Below are positions 14,079 through 22,021 of a DNA stretch of 64,000 bases, piece after piece (within the stretch, counting starts at the first letter, position 1; each line of letters begins with the position of its first letter). A program made the position numbers and the translations under genes. The notes beneath the pieces were generated by a model that saw nothing but the letters and a program-made list of their open reading frames with translations, ran no database searches and was not told where the DNA came from. Source of the stretch: an uncultured Caryophanales bacterium (lineage in GTDB: Bacteria > Bacillota_I > Bacilli_A > RFN20 > CAG-288); the NCBI GenBank assembly GCA_905211645.1, contig CAJMBK010000001.1, forward strand, positions 1 to 64,000. The letters are read 5' to 3'.

Positions 14079-15803
14079 TTAAGCTGCTGTATATGTGATG
14101 TTGAAACCAGCGATGAAGCCTCTACCTTCATTAACTGAAATTTCTAATGTATTTGTGATAGACAAATCAGTGAAAGAAATAGGTGTATAGAATTTTTCGC
14201 CATTAACATTCTGTTCAGATTCAATTGAGCTTTCGCCAATTGTAATTGTACCAGTATCATCTCTCCAAGCAACAAAGTACACATCTACGCTAGTAATTGT
14301 TATACCTTCATGCATTGTAAATGTTACTTTTGCATCATGTTTTTTACTACTATTTACTCTAAGTGTGTTTGCATCTGAATTTGTAGCAACATATGAACCT
14401 TCAACAGTCATATTACTGAAAACATTGGTGAAACCATCTACTGCTTTATATTTTTCTACTACTTTATTAATGTTAGCCTTAGAGGTAAGATCAGCACTTT
14501 CATCAAATGATGTAGAAGCCCAATCAGCAAGTGTAACAAGTTCTACTTCATTTTCAGTTGCAACTTCACCACTTTCATATGTAACTGCTTCTGAAACTGT
14601 AACATTGATAACTTGATCTGCTTTTGCATCATAATTCCAATTGATATTTGCTGTAAAACCAGTTGTAGGAGTTGTTGTGAATGTATAGTTTAAAGTAACT
14701 TTATCAGTTCCCTTAACTAAGGTAAGACCTGCGCCAGGATTTGTTAATTTAACATTATCTAAAGTAGTTAAATTTTCAGGTTTATTAACATCAACGGAGA
14801 TAACATATGAACCGTCAACAAGAACGATTTCACCAGCAGTAATTGATAAAGTATCACCTTCAACAGAGGAGGTTAAACCAGTTTCTGAAGCAAGAGCTTG
14901 AACTGTACCTGTATATGCAACCTTAACAAGTGGAGTATATGTGATTGATGCTGCGTCTAATAAGTAATAATGATCGAAGTTCTTTGTAACTTTAGCAGTG
15001 ATCTTACCACCAACTTCTGCACCATCTAATTGTTTTTGAACTTCTGCTAAATTATCACCACGAACTTCCAATGTGTATGTAGAACCATTGTAAGTAACAG
15101 TCCAGCCTTCTTCGGTAATTGCAGTAATAACTGCATCAGTCATTGTACCGACATAGTTTGTGCCAACACTTCCAACTGTGCTGTATTCTTTTGCTTCGAA
15201 CTTAGGTTGTTCTGCAATTTCATAAACTGTTTCTTCGCTAACTGTAACATTCTTAAATGTTAAATCAGTTCCATCTTTAATACCGACGAATGCAACAAAT
15301 TTACCAACTTCTGCTTTGTAATCTGAAGCATTAAGATTCTTAATTCTGTAGAAATTACCTGCGTCATAAACGTAGATATTTTGATTACCACCTGTGAATG
15401 TTTCAACAGAAACGATTTCACCCATAACACCTGCTTGTGCTTCATTTGCAGTTTCGTTGAACATTTGTAATCTGCCTGCTGCATCTTCTGCAAAGACATA
15501 ACCAGGATCAACTGGAGTTTCGGATGTTGTGGAATCTTCTGATGAGGATGATGAATCTTCACTTGAAGAGGAAGAAGATGATGAAGATGATGAGGTTGAG
15601 GAAGATGATGAGGATGATGAAGAAGTAGTAGAAGAAGTTGTGCTTGATGTAGAAGAAGTAGTAGAAGAAGTTGAGCTTGATGTAGAAGAACTATCATCAA
15701 CACTAGATGTGGTTGTTGAATCACCACCAACACAGCTTGCTAAAGGAGCTGTACCAACTAAGGTGAGACCAGCAATTAATGCTAAAAACTTTTTGTTTCT
15801 CAT
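14079..15803 (-). CDS. Secreted lipoprotein with a Ser/Thr-rich linker and OB-like and beta-sandwich domains
   Basis: 574 residues. The N-terminus is a lipoprotein signal (MRNKKFLALIAGLTL, lipobox LASC with Cys24), so the protein should be anchored on the outer face of the membrane. Residues about 28-95 are almost only Ser and Thr with some Asp and Glu, a flexible stalk. After it, a segment with GEIVSVETFTGG...IYVYDAGNFYRI and GKFVAFVGIKDG resembles an OB-fold domain, and strand-rich regions that read as beta sandwiches follow to the end. No catalytic motif is visible; binding of a surface ligand is only a guess. The repetitive linker codons (TCA, TCT, ACT) could change length by slippage. 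A ribosome site AAAGGA precedes the ATG. Confidence 0.8.
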   Translation of the reverse strand: MRNKKFLALIAGLTLVGTAPLASCVGGDSTTTSSVDDSSSTSSSTSSTTSSTSSTTSSTTSSSSSSSSSTSSSSSSSSSSSEDSSSSSEDSTTSETPVDPGYVFAEDAAGRLQMFNETANEAQAGVMGEIVSVETFTGGNQNIYVYDAGNFYRIKNLNASDYKAEVGKFVAFVGIKDGTDLTFKNVTVSEETVYEIAEQPKFEAKEYSTVGSVGTNYVGTMTDAVITAITEEGWTVTYNGSTYTLEVRGDNLAEVQKQLDGAEVGGKITAKVTKNFDHYYLLDAASITYTPLVKVAYTGTVQALASETGLTSSVEGDTLSITAGEIVLVDGSYVISVDVNKPENLTTLDNVKLTNPGAGLTLVKGTDKVTLNYTFTTTPTTGFTANINWNYDAKADQVINVTVSEAVTYESGEVATENEVELVTLADWASTSFDESADLTSKANINKVVEKYKAVDGFTNVFSNMTVEGSYVATNSDANTLRVNSSKKHDAKVTFTMHEGITITSVDVYFVAWRDDTGTITIGESSIESEQNVNGEKFYTPISFTDLSITNTLEISVNEGRGFIAGFNITYTAA

Positions 15804-16153
15804 AATTTAATCCTTTCTTTCTATATTAAAAATGTTAGCCCATAAAGAGAGCTAACATGATTAATAACCAAATAAAATTAATAAAATGTAATTACACTTT
15901 TGGGTAGAAAAACTGGATGAGGAAAATGCACAAACAGAGGTATATGAAGATAAAACACTACCTTCATTTAAATAGTTATAAGTTCTGTTTTGCTTAGTTA
16001 AGATAACCATTCAGTGTCCACCTATTCCTATAAATGCATAAATATTTTAAAAATAAAGAAGATGTTGAACAACATTATTATAAACCTATTGAAACCCCTT
16101 TATCTATAATATAATAACTTTATCTCACAAAAAAGAAAAAATATAATAAAGAC
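15804..16153. other. Intergenic region with a small hairpin (15833-15857)
   Basis: It lies between the lipoprotein (minus) and a small membrane protein (plus). TGTTAGC and GCTAACA pair around an 11-nt loop, 30 bp upstream of the lipoprotein start, and may be a leader hairpin or operator. The rest is AT-rich; a TATAAT-like element near 16108-16114 may serve the plus-strand gene. No gene is seen. Confidence 0.4.
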
Positions 16154-16456
16154 ATGAAAAAGAAAAAAGAAAAACCAGTCAAATTTCTCACAAAAAAAGC
16201 ACAAAATCAAATGTTGATTGTTTCAATCATCTGTTTGGTGCTTTTTGTTCTCGGTTTATTACTAATAATTTTATTTGGCTTTAATATCGTCAATCTTTCT
16301 AAATCTGCAAACACTGCTTTCTTAATTACTGGAGCAGTAATTTTACTTATTTCAATCATCATCGAGATGATATCATTTCCACTAATTAAGAAATACGGTG
16401 AGAAAGAATACGATGAAGTTAACGAAGAAAATAACGAAATCTTCTTCAAAAAATAA
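16154..16456 (+). CDS. Small membrane protein with two transmembrane segments
   Basis: 100 residues. A very basic start (MKKKKEKPVKFLTKKAQNQ) leads into membrane segment one (LIVSIICLVLFVLGLLLIIL) and, after a short loop, segment two (AFLITGAVILLISIIIEMIS), ending in an acidic tail. The positive start predicts both ends in the cytoplasm. I recognise no family. The gene ends directly against the convergent nrdG with no spacer. It is probably real because the reading frame fills the space and the membrane pattern is clear. Confidence 0.6.
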   Translation: MKKKKEKPVKFLTKKAQNQMLIVSIICLVLFVLGLLLIILFGFNIVNLSKSANTAFLITGAVILLISIIIEMISFPLIKKYGEKEYDEVNEENNEIFFKK

Positions 16457-16960
16457 CTATATTTTCATTATTTCATCATCTGATAAAGCGTAAACTTTAC
16501 CTTGTTCAAGAGATTTTTTACAGTCGATGAATCTCTGATTTGTACTACCTCTAAAAAGAAGCGAAAGGCTTCTTTTTTCTAAAATAAATAATCCGTCAAT
16601 CAAGAAATCAATCACATCTAAACAGCGTCTAAAATCCTTAAAAACTTCTTCATAGGTGAAGCCTGTGTAGACGATGACATCAAGGTTAGGGCACTCCTTT
16701 TTAAGTGCACATAAAAGACTATAAAGAGCTTCTTCCTGGAAGAAAGGATCTCCTCCAGAAATTGTGACACCATTAAGATGTTTATTCTCTTTTATAAGCT
16801 TAATAAGTTCTTTTACAGAGTATTCATCACCTTTATCCATTGCCCAAGTTTCTGGATTATGACAACCTTTGCAGTGATGTAAACAACCCTGGAAAAAGAT
16901 TGTGAAACGAATTCCTGGACCATCGACGATACTCTCTTTAATAATTCCTGCAATCTTCAT
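16457..16960 (-). CDS. nrdG: Anaerobic ribonucleotide reductase activating protein (radical SAM)
   Basis: About 167 residues from the ATG at 16960, chosen because MKIAGIIKESIVDGPG is the usual start of the family; an in-frame GTG 33 bp upstream lies in a hairpin. The radical-SAM motif CX3CX2C is at C26, C30 and C33 (CLHHCKGC), holding the 4Fe-4S cluster that cleaves S-adenosylmethionine to make the glycyl radical on NrdD. GGDPFF is the SAM-binding GGE-like motif. It follows nrdD at 61 bp, separated by a strong stem-loop that may lower its expression relative to nrdD. Confidence 0.93.
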   Translation of the reverse strand: MKIAGIIKESIVDGPGIRFTIFFQGCLHHCKGCHNPETWAMDKGDEYSVKELIKLIKENKHLNGVTISGGDPFFQEEALYSLLCALKKECPNLDVIVYTGFTYEEVFKDFRRCLDVIDFLIDGLFILEKRSLSLLFRGSTNQRFIDCKKSLEQGKVYALSDDEIMKI

Positions 16961-16987
16961 AATTAACCTGTATCTATTATAAAAATT

Positions 16988-17014
16988 ATCCACTTAGCAG
17001 TTAACTAAGTGGAT
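16988..17014 (-). terminator. Stem-loop between nrdD and nrdG
   Basis: ATCCACTTAG and CTAAGTGGAT form a perfect 10-bp stem around a 7-nt loop, followed on the minus strand by AATTTTTATAA. It lies 7 bp after the nrdD stop and 27 bp before the nrdG start, so it is either a partial terminator or a stabilising 3' end for nrdD mRNA. Confidence 0.65.
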
Positions 17015-17021
17015 AAATTTA

Positions 17022-19361
17022 TTATTCTAATTCTTCTTTTTTAGAGTAAAGTGAGTGTTTGACTCTAGCTTTCTCTTCGGCTCTCTTACCGTTATTGAAT
17101 CTATCCAAAGTACCAACTAGATAACCGGTAATTCTTCTGATTCTTTCGAAGGAAACACCACTACCATCATCTTCATGTCTATGACATTTTGGACATTCAT
17201 CATCGATGATTCCGTTGTATCCACAAACTGGATCTCTATCGACTGGGTGATTGATTGCACCGTAACCGATACCAGCATCATGCATATGTCTGACAACATT
17301 TTCAAATGCTTTGATATTCTTTGCGGTATCACCATCCATTTCAATGTAGGTGATATGACCTGCTAAGGTGTAAGGGTGATATTGTGCTTCAATATCAATC
17401 TTGTCAAACATTGAAATTGGGTAGTAAACAGGAACATGCATGGAATTTGTGTAGAACTCTCTATCGGTAACACCTTTGATGCAACCGTATCTCTTTTGAT
17501 CCATCTTGACGAATCTGCCGGAAAGACCTTCTGCAGGAGTTGCGATGACACCGAAGTTATGGTTGTACTTCTTAGTTTGTTCCTTAGCATAATCTGACAT
17601 ATATTTAACAATCTTTAAACCTAATTGTTGGCTCTCTTTGCTTTCACCGTGGTGCTTACCAACCAAGGCAACAAGTGCTTCAGCAAGACCGATGAAGCCG
17701 TAGGTTAAAGTACCTTCATCGATAACTGAAGAAATATCATCAGTACGTTTAAGCTTGTCAGAACCTAACCAAACTCCATTACCCATCAAAAATGGCATGT
17801 TGTAGACTTTTCTATGTCTTTGAATTTCAAATCTGTCCAAAAGTTGTTTGGTAACTAAGTCCAAAACTGTATGTAACTTGTCGAAGAAGACATCGATATC
17901 ATGATCTGCTTCAATTGCTAATCTAGGTAAGTTGATCGAAGTGAATGATAAATTACCTCTTCCGCAGGTGACAGCTTTATCTGGGTGGACATAGTTTTCA
18001 AAAACTCTGGTTCTGCAACCCATATAAGCGACTTCTTGATTGTAATCGCCAGGTTTGTAATCTCTCTTGTTGAATGGAGCATCAAGGAAGGAGAAGTTAG
18101 GGAAAAGTCTCTTGGATGAGCAGATCATAGCTTCAACTAACAAGTCGTAGTTAGGATCTTCCTTATTGTAAGAAACACCTTCTTTCACCTTGAAAATTTG
18201 GATAGGGAAGATAGGAGTCTCACCATCACCTAAGCCGGCTTCAGTAGCCTTTAAAATCATCTTGATGACAAGTCTACCTTCTGGGGAAGTGTCAGTACCG
18301 TAGTTTAAAGATGAGAATGGAACTTGAGCACCTGCTCTTGAGTGCATGGTGTTTAAATTGTGAATCAAAGCTTCCATTGCTTGGTAGGTTTGATCTTCAA
18401 TTTCCTTGTTGGAATCTTTAACAATATCCTTTCTGCATCTTTCCCAATCAACCTCTGGGAATCTCTCTTTCAAGAGTTTGAAGGTATTTTCGATACTTTC
18501 TTCGTTGAGGTATCTAGGTTGTTTATCATTTGCAATTAAATCAGCAAATAAAGGTTTTAATTTTTCTGAATAACTAACTTCAGGTTGGATGAGGAAATCT
18601 GCAAATTTGATGCAGTTATTTCTAAAAATCTTATTGTAGGATTTCTTAACACCAGGAGCCATGGAGTAGTCAAAATTAGGAACAGCTTGACCACCGTGCA
18701 TATCATTTTGGTTTGCTTGAATTGCGATACATGCTAAAGCGGCATAGGTTCTAATATCATTAGGCTCTCTGACGTAACCATGACCGGTTGAGAAACCATT
18801 CTTGAAGAGTTTTAAGAGGTCAATTTGACAGCAAGTTAAAGTTAAGGCGTAGAAATCAAGATCATGAATGTGGATATAACCATCTCTATGAGCTTGAGCG
18901 ATCTTAGGATCGATCATGTTGTTAAGATAGAAATCCTTACTTGTTTCTGAACCGTATTTAAGCATGGTACCCATTGGTGAGTCGCCATCAACATTAGCGT
19001 TCTCACGCTTGGTATCATTGTCCTTACTATCTTGGAATGTAATATTCTTGATGGAAGTCATCAAACGAGATTTTGCTTCTCTGATTTGAGATCTTCTAGC
19101 TCTGTAACCTATGTATTCTTCAACAGTTTTCTTGTAGCCCATATCCATCAAGACATCGACAACGATATCTTGGACTTGTTCGACAGTTGGAAGATTAGTA
19201 TCGGAGAATTTCTTTTCAATCTCTTCGATAACTTTATCTGTAACTAATCCGATACGGACATTTTCCTTTGTAACATGCTGTGCTTTTTCAACAGCGGCTA
19301 ATATCTTTGATTGATCGAATATTTCTTTTCGACCATCTCTTTTAATAATTTGTGTGATCAT
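17022..19361 (-). CDS. nrdD: Anaerobic (class III) ribonucleoside-triphosphate reductase
   Basis: 779 residues, full length. It makes deoxyribonucleotides without oxygen using a glycyl radical. The N-terminus is an ATP-cone (IIKRDGRKEIFDQSKILAAVEKA). The C-terminal part has a zinc-binding cluster (VCGYNGIIDDECPKCHRH) and the glycyl-radical site RRITGYLVGTLDRFNNGKR, in which the Gly of TGYL carries the radical. The start is supported by a clear GGGAGG ribosome site. It is the only ribonucleotide reductase in the window and, with NrdG and PFOR, points to a strict anaerobe. Confidence 0.95.
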   Translation of the reverse strand: MITQIIKRDGRKEIFDQSKILAAVEKAQHVTKENVRIGLVTDKVIEEIEKKFSDTNLPTVEQVQDIVVDVLMDMGYKKTVEEYIGYRARRSQIREAKSRLMTSIKNITFQDSKDNDTKRENANVDGDSPMGTMLKYGSETSKDFYLNNMIDPKIAQAHRDGYIHIHDLDFYALTLTCCQIDLLKLFKNGFSTGHGYVREPNDIRTYAALACIAIQANQNDMHGGQAVPNFDYSMAPGVKKSYNKIFRNNCIKFADFLIQPEVSYSEKLKPLFADLIANDKQPRYLNEESIENTFKLLKERFPEVDWERCRKDIVKDSNKEIEDQTYQAMEALIHNLNTMHSRAGAQVPFSSLNYGTDTSPEGRLVIKMILKATEAGLGDGETPIFPIQIFKVKEGVSYNKEDPNYDLLVEAMICSSKRLFPNFSFLDAPFNKRDYKPGDYNQEVAYMGCRTRVFENYVHPDKAVTCGRGNLSFTSINLPRLAIEADHDIDVFFDKLHTVLDLVTKQLLDRFEIQRHRKVYNMPFLMGNGVWLGSDKLKRTDDISSVIDEGTLTYGFIGLAEALVALVGKHHGESKESQQLGLKIVKYMSDYAKEQTKKYNHNFGVIATPAEGLSGRFVKMDQKRYGCIKGVTDREFYTNSMHVPVYYPISMFDKIDIEAQYHPYTLAGHITYIEMDGDTAKNIKAFENVVRHMHDAGIGYGAINHPVDRDPVCGYNGIIDDECPKCHRHEDDGSGVSFERIRRITGYLVGTLDRFNNGKRAEEKARVKHSLYSKKEELE

Positions 19362-19804
19362 TTAAACCTCCCAACCCTTCTAAGAGCGTAATTTGATTAT
19401 AGATATATTTTCTTAGCGTTTCAAAGACTATGCACGCTTAATTTTTCACCGATTTTTCCAGTTAAAAAACAACTTTTAAATATTTATAAATTGCTAATTT
19501 TTATTATAGGGGTAGATAGAAAATTAATTGAAGTTTTGAAAATATTTACATCACTTGATGACCTAATTTCTGTCCATAAAAATATTTTTTTGAGCTGAAA
19601 ATTTATTTGAATTTTTTATCCTAAAAAATTGGTCAAAAAATTTTTTAAAATATTTTCAAAATTTTTTTAATTTTTTTGATCTCCATGCGATATATAGGTT
19701 GAAGGCAGAAAAAATATCTGTCTTCAGTGATTAAAAAATGGTGATATTCCCTCGATACCACCATTTTACACAGGAGATTATTATGAAAACTTAACTATGC
19801 GATT
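19362..19804. other. AT-rich intergenic region upstream of nrdD with two hairpins
   Basis: It holds the nrdD promoter region on the right side of nrdD, a run of very AT-rich sequence (19540-19680), a hairpin TGAAGGCAGA/TCTGTCTTCA at 19700-19726 without a T-tract, and the terminator of the gene at 19805. I found no clear NrdR box pair. A tiny plus-strand frame with a good ribosome site (ATGAAAACTTAA near 19782) is only three codons long and is not counted as a gene. Confidence 0.5.
19735..19767 (-). terminator. Terminator of the desulfoferrodoxin-like gene
   Basis: AAAATGGTG and CACCATTTT form a perfect 9-bp stem around a 15-nt loop; on the minus strand the stem is followed by TT and AT-rich sequence, 38 bp after the stop. 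Confidence 0.8.
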
Positions 19805-20200
19805 TTATTCTTCGTCGTTTCCAGACTTGACTGTGCAGAACAAGCCGTTAGGAACACAGTATGCAAATGCTTTGAGAATTTTTTCACCTTTGCTCAAGCA
19901 GAATGTTGCAACTGGTTCTTTCTTTGGACCGATTTGGATGAGGTGGAAACCTAATGTGGTTTCAACTGCAATCCAGTCAATGTAGTGGACATTGATTACA
20001 GGATGATTTGGGACTGAAACTTCCCAAGTGTTCATAACAACGTGTTTGATAACAGGGGTATGTTTTGGATCTGATGTTGATTCTTGAAGTGGATACATAA
20101 CTCTGTCATCTGCTTTAAGTTTTGCACCGTAATCAGATGGTTTAATTACGACATCTTTTGAATAATCACTTCTGTAGAAGACTACTTTTTCCTTTGCCAT
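19805..20200 (-). CDS. Desulfoferrodoxin/neelaredoxin-like protein lacking one iron ligand
   Basis: 131 residues, clearly related to the complete superoxide reductase at 41212-41586: both have HP...HYI[DE][WF]IA[VL]ET and a final YC-G-[LF] turn. Here the possible iron ligands are H53, H66, H72 and C115, but the final His (CNLHG in the partner) is Asn (CVPNG, N118). The axial Cys is kept. Loss of one of the four equatorial His should change or abolish the SorII site, so the protein may be an iron-binding or scaffold variant or may react differently. It is a single gene with its own terminator, 39 bp downstream of dnaN on the same strand. Confidence 0.78.
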   Translation of the reverse strand: MAKEKVVFYRSDYSKDVVIKPSDYGAKLKADDRVMYPLQESTSDPKHTPVIKHVVMNTWEVSVPNHPVINVHYIDWIAVETTLGFHLIQIGPKKEPVATFCLSKGEKILKAFAYCVPNGLFCTVKSGNDEE

Positions 20201-20239
20201 TTGTTTTCTCCTTTTCTCTTTTTCTTACTTACTTATATT

Positions 20240-21376
20240 TTAGTTGTAATAGTATCTAACTGGGGTAATAAGTTGTAAGTTATTTTGATCATCACAACTT
20301 ACTCTGAACATTCTAACTTCGCCAGAGAATAAAATTTCGATCTTTTCGGAATTTAAAGACTTGCAAGCTTGGCTAACGAATGTCGAGTTGAAGCAAATTG
20401 TGAATTTTTCACCACTGAATTCGCAATCTTCCAAAACTTCACTACTGGTACCGTAGGAAGAGCTACGTGATGAAACAACAACTCTATCACCATCAAAGTT
20501 CAATTTGATGTTCTTTGTTGATGTCTTGTCATCACCGTTAACGATGGTGACACGATCCATAGCCTCGATAAGTTTAGCAGCGTTGCATTTCATCTTATAA
20601 GGATATAAGGATGGGATAATTTTATCGACATCTGGGAATTCACCAGGAATGATTCTAGAACCGATAGTTGTGTTACCAACTTGGAAACTAACTTTATCAG
20701 CACCAACTTTAAATCTTAAAGTGTCAACACTTTCAAGTTTGGAGATGACTGATAAAACTTTAAGTGGGCAGTTGAATGAAATCTTTGCTTCAGAGTTAAT
20801 ATCAAGTGTCATTCTGGAAAGACGGCATGTGTCTGAAGAGACAAATGAAATCTTCTTGTCTGTACATTTAATATTGATACCAGTGAAGAGTGGACGACTT
20901 GTCTTAACTGCGACTGAGAAGTAAGTTGCGTCGTACAACTTGATGAAATCCCTGAAAGGTAATTCAACTTCATCACCGACAGAAGGGGAAATTTCAACAT
21001 CTGGATAATCTTTACCTTCTTTGGTATTGATGTTAAATGTTGTCTTGCTGTCTGAGATTGTGAGAATTGATGAATCTACTTGTTCTAAGGTAATTTCATT
21101 AACGACTAACTTTGAAACAATTTCTCTTGTGATCTTAGCAGGTAATTGAACAGAACCATTTTGAGAATCAAGGATAACATTCTCACCTTCCGAATTTTTA
21201 TTTAATTGAAAAACTTTAATATGAATATTACCATCGCTAGCTAAAATAGATGCACCTTCATCTGAAACTTCTAATAAAAAGTTCAAAAAACTAGGTTCAG
21301 TAGATTTTGCAGGAATTGCATCTTGAGCAACGTTAAGCATTTTGAGTAACTCGTATTTTTTGATAACTAAACGCAT
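20240..21376 (-). CDS. dnaN: DNA polymerase III beta subunit (sliding clamp)
   Basis: 378 residues, full length, with three repeated clamp domains. The N-terminus (MRLVIKKYELLKMLNVAQDAIPAKS) and the C-terminal ending QLITPVRYYYN (usual form: M-P-[VM]-R) are diagnostic. The middle domain has the partner-binding surface around FTGINIKC. It is divergent from dnaA rather than downstream of it on the same strand, with the presumed origin between them. Normal in Bacilli would be dnaA-dnaN in one direction, so this arrangement is a rearrangement. Confidence 0.96.
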   Translation of the reverse strand: MRLVIKKYELLKMLNVAQDAIPAKSTEPSFLNFLLEVSDEGASILASDGNIHIKVFQLNKNSEGENVILDSQNGSVQLPAKITREIVSKLVVNEITLEQVDSSILTISDSKTTFNINTKEGKDYPDVEISPSVGDEVELPFRDFIKLYDATYFSVAVKTSRPLFTGINIKCTDKKISFVSSDTCRLSRMTLDINSEAKISFNCPLKVLSVISKLESVDTLRFKVGADKVSFQVGNTTIGSRIIPGEFPDVDKIIPSLYPYKMKCNAAKLIEAMDRVTIVNGDDKTSTKNIKLNFDGDRVVVSSRSSSYGTSSEVLEDCEFSGEKFTICFNSTFVSQACKSLNSEKIEILFSGEVRMFRVSCDDQNNLQLITPVRYYYN

Positions 21377-21481
21377 TTTTAAAAATCCTTTTCTATGTTT
21401 AATTATACGAAATCGAGAGGCTTAAATGGGTTTATGTATTAGTTTATTTTTCTAATATTTATTCATAATAATAAGGTCGAC

Positions 21482-21490
21482 TTATTCACA
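21482..21490 (+). promoter_or_regulatory. DnaA box TTATTCACA
   Basis: It matches TTATNCACA exactly and lies in the dnaN-proximal part of the origin region. Confidence 0.75.
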
Positions 21491-21854
21491 CAAAGCAGTG
21501 GATTTTTCATAAAAGTAATTAAATTCAATATATTTCACATGAAATTAATATATTTCGTAAATTTCTTAGTGTTCATAGCCTTGTTGAAAGTAAAAAGTAA
21601 GGCTAATTTATTCACCAAATTTACTGAGTTAAAAACATTTGTGGAGGATAAGAAAGGAGGAAATTAATCCACCACTTGTTTTCAACAATTGGGAGTGTTA
21701 ATAGTAGAAACAGTAGAAAACATCCATTTTTTAATGAAAAAGGTAAAAAAGGTGAAAGCTGATGAAAAAGTGGATGTTAATACTGGTGTGGAAACTGTGG
21801 AAAGTTAAAACACTACTAATTTTTCTCAACTTATCATTATTGAGAAGTAAAAAG

Positions 21855-21863
21855 TGTGGAAAA
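21855..21863 (-). promoter_or_regulatory. DnaA box TTTTCCACA
   Basis: It matches the relaxed consensus TTWTNCACA on the minus strand, in the dnaA-proximal part of the origin region. Confidence 0.6.
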
Positions 21864-21909
21864 TTGCCTATTTTATCGAAATATTCGCTATTTTAGATGT
21901 TACTAATAT

Positions 21910-21918
21910 TGTGGATAA
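21910..21918 (-). promoter_or_regulatory. DnaA box TTATCCACA (perfect)
   Basis: It is identical to the preferred E. coli/Bacillus box on the minus strand and lies about 105 bp before dnaA. GTTGATAAC follows at once, so it may serve both origin and dnaA autoregulation. Confidence 0.8.
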
Positions 21919-21959
21919 ATGTTGATAACATACTCACGTATGTTTATAAACGTTGAAAC

Positions 21960-21989
21960 TTGTTTGTAATATAGTAAATAGAGTATATA
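21960..21989 (+). promoter_or_regulatory. Candidate dnaA promoter
   Basis: TTGTTT (-35-like) and TATATA (-10-like) are 18 bp apart, with the dnaA start 33 bp beyond. The match is moderate. Confidence 0.4.
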
Positions 21990-22021
21990 AATGATAAAAT
22001 TTTTAAGAAAACGAGGAAAAA

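Larger units (their letters stand above)
21377..22021. other. Presumed chromosomal replication origin (oriC) between dnaN and dnaA
   Basis: The 645-bp gap between the divergent dnaN and dnaA contains DnaA-box matches TTATTCACA at 21482-21490, TGTGGATAA at 21910-21918 (inverse of TTATCCACA) and TGTGGAAAA at 21855-21863 (inverse of TTTTCCACA), one-mismatch copies at 21608-21616 and near 21791-21799, and several GTGGA half-sites. AT-rich stretches adjoin dnaN (about 21440-21475) and dnaA (about 21940-22010) and are candidates for strand opening. A strong Shine-Dalgarno-like AAAGGAGG at 21654-21661 is not followed by a start codon. Confidence 0.8.

Noticed and set aside
15529..15810. A plus-strand acidic frame of about 93 codons antisense to the lipoprotein linker
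   Set aside because: It is the mirror of Ser/Thr codon repeats (GAT/GAA runs), with no ribosome site; the minus-strand lipoprotein with its lipobox is the real gene.
19782..19793. Ribosome site followed by ATGAAAACTTAA
   Set aside because: A three-codon frame in the 3' region of a convergent gene; no evidence of function.
21689..21808. A 39-codon frame starting TTG or GTG inside the oriC region
   Set aside because: It is Val/Lys-rich, made from the same GTGGAAA repeats as the DnaA half-sites, has no convincing ribosome site for its start and is unlike any family.
1669..21878. The 13-mer GCCTATTTTATCG shared between 1669-1681 and 21866-21878
   Set aside because: In a 64-kb AT-rich window many 13-mers are expected to repeat by chance, and the flanks do not match.
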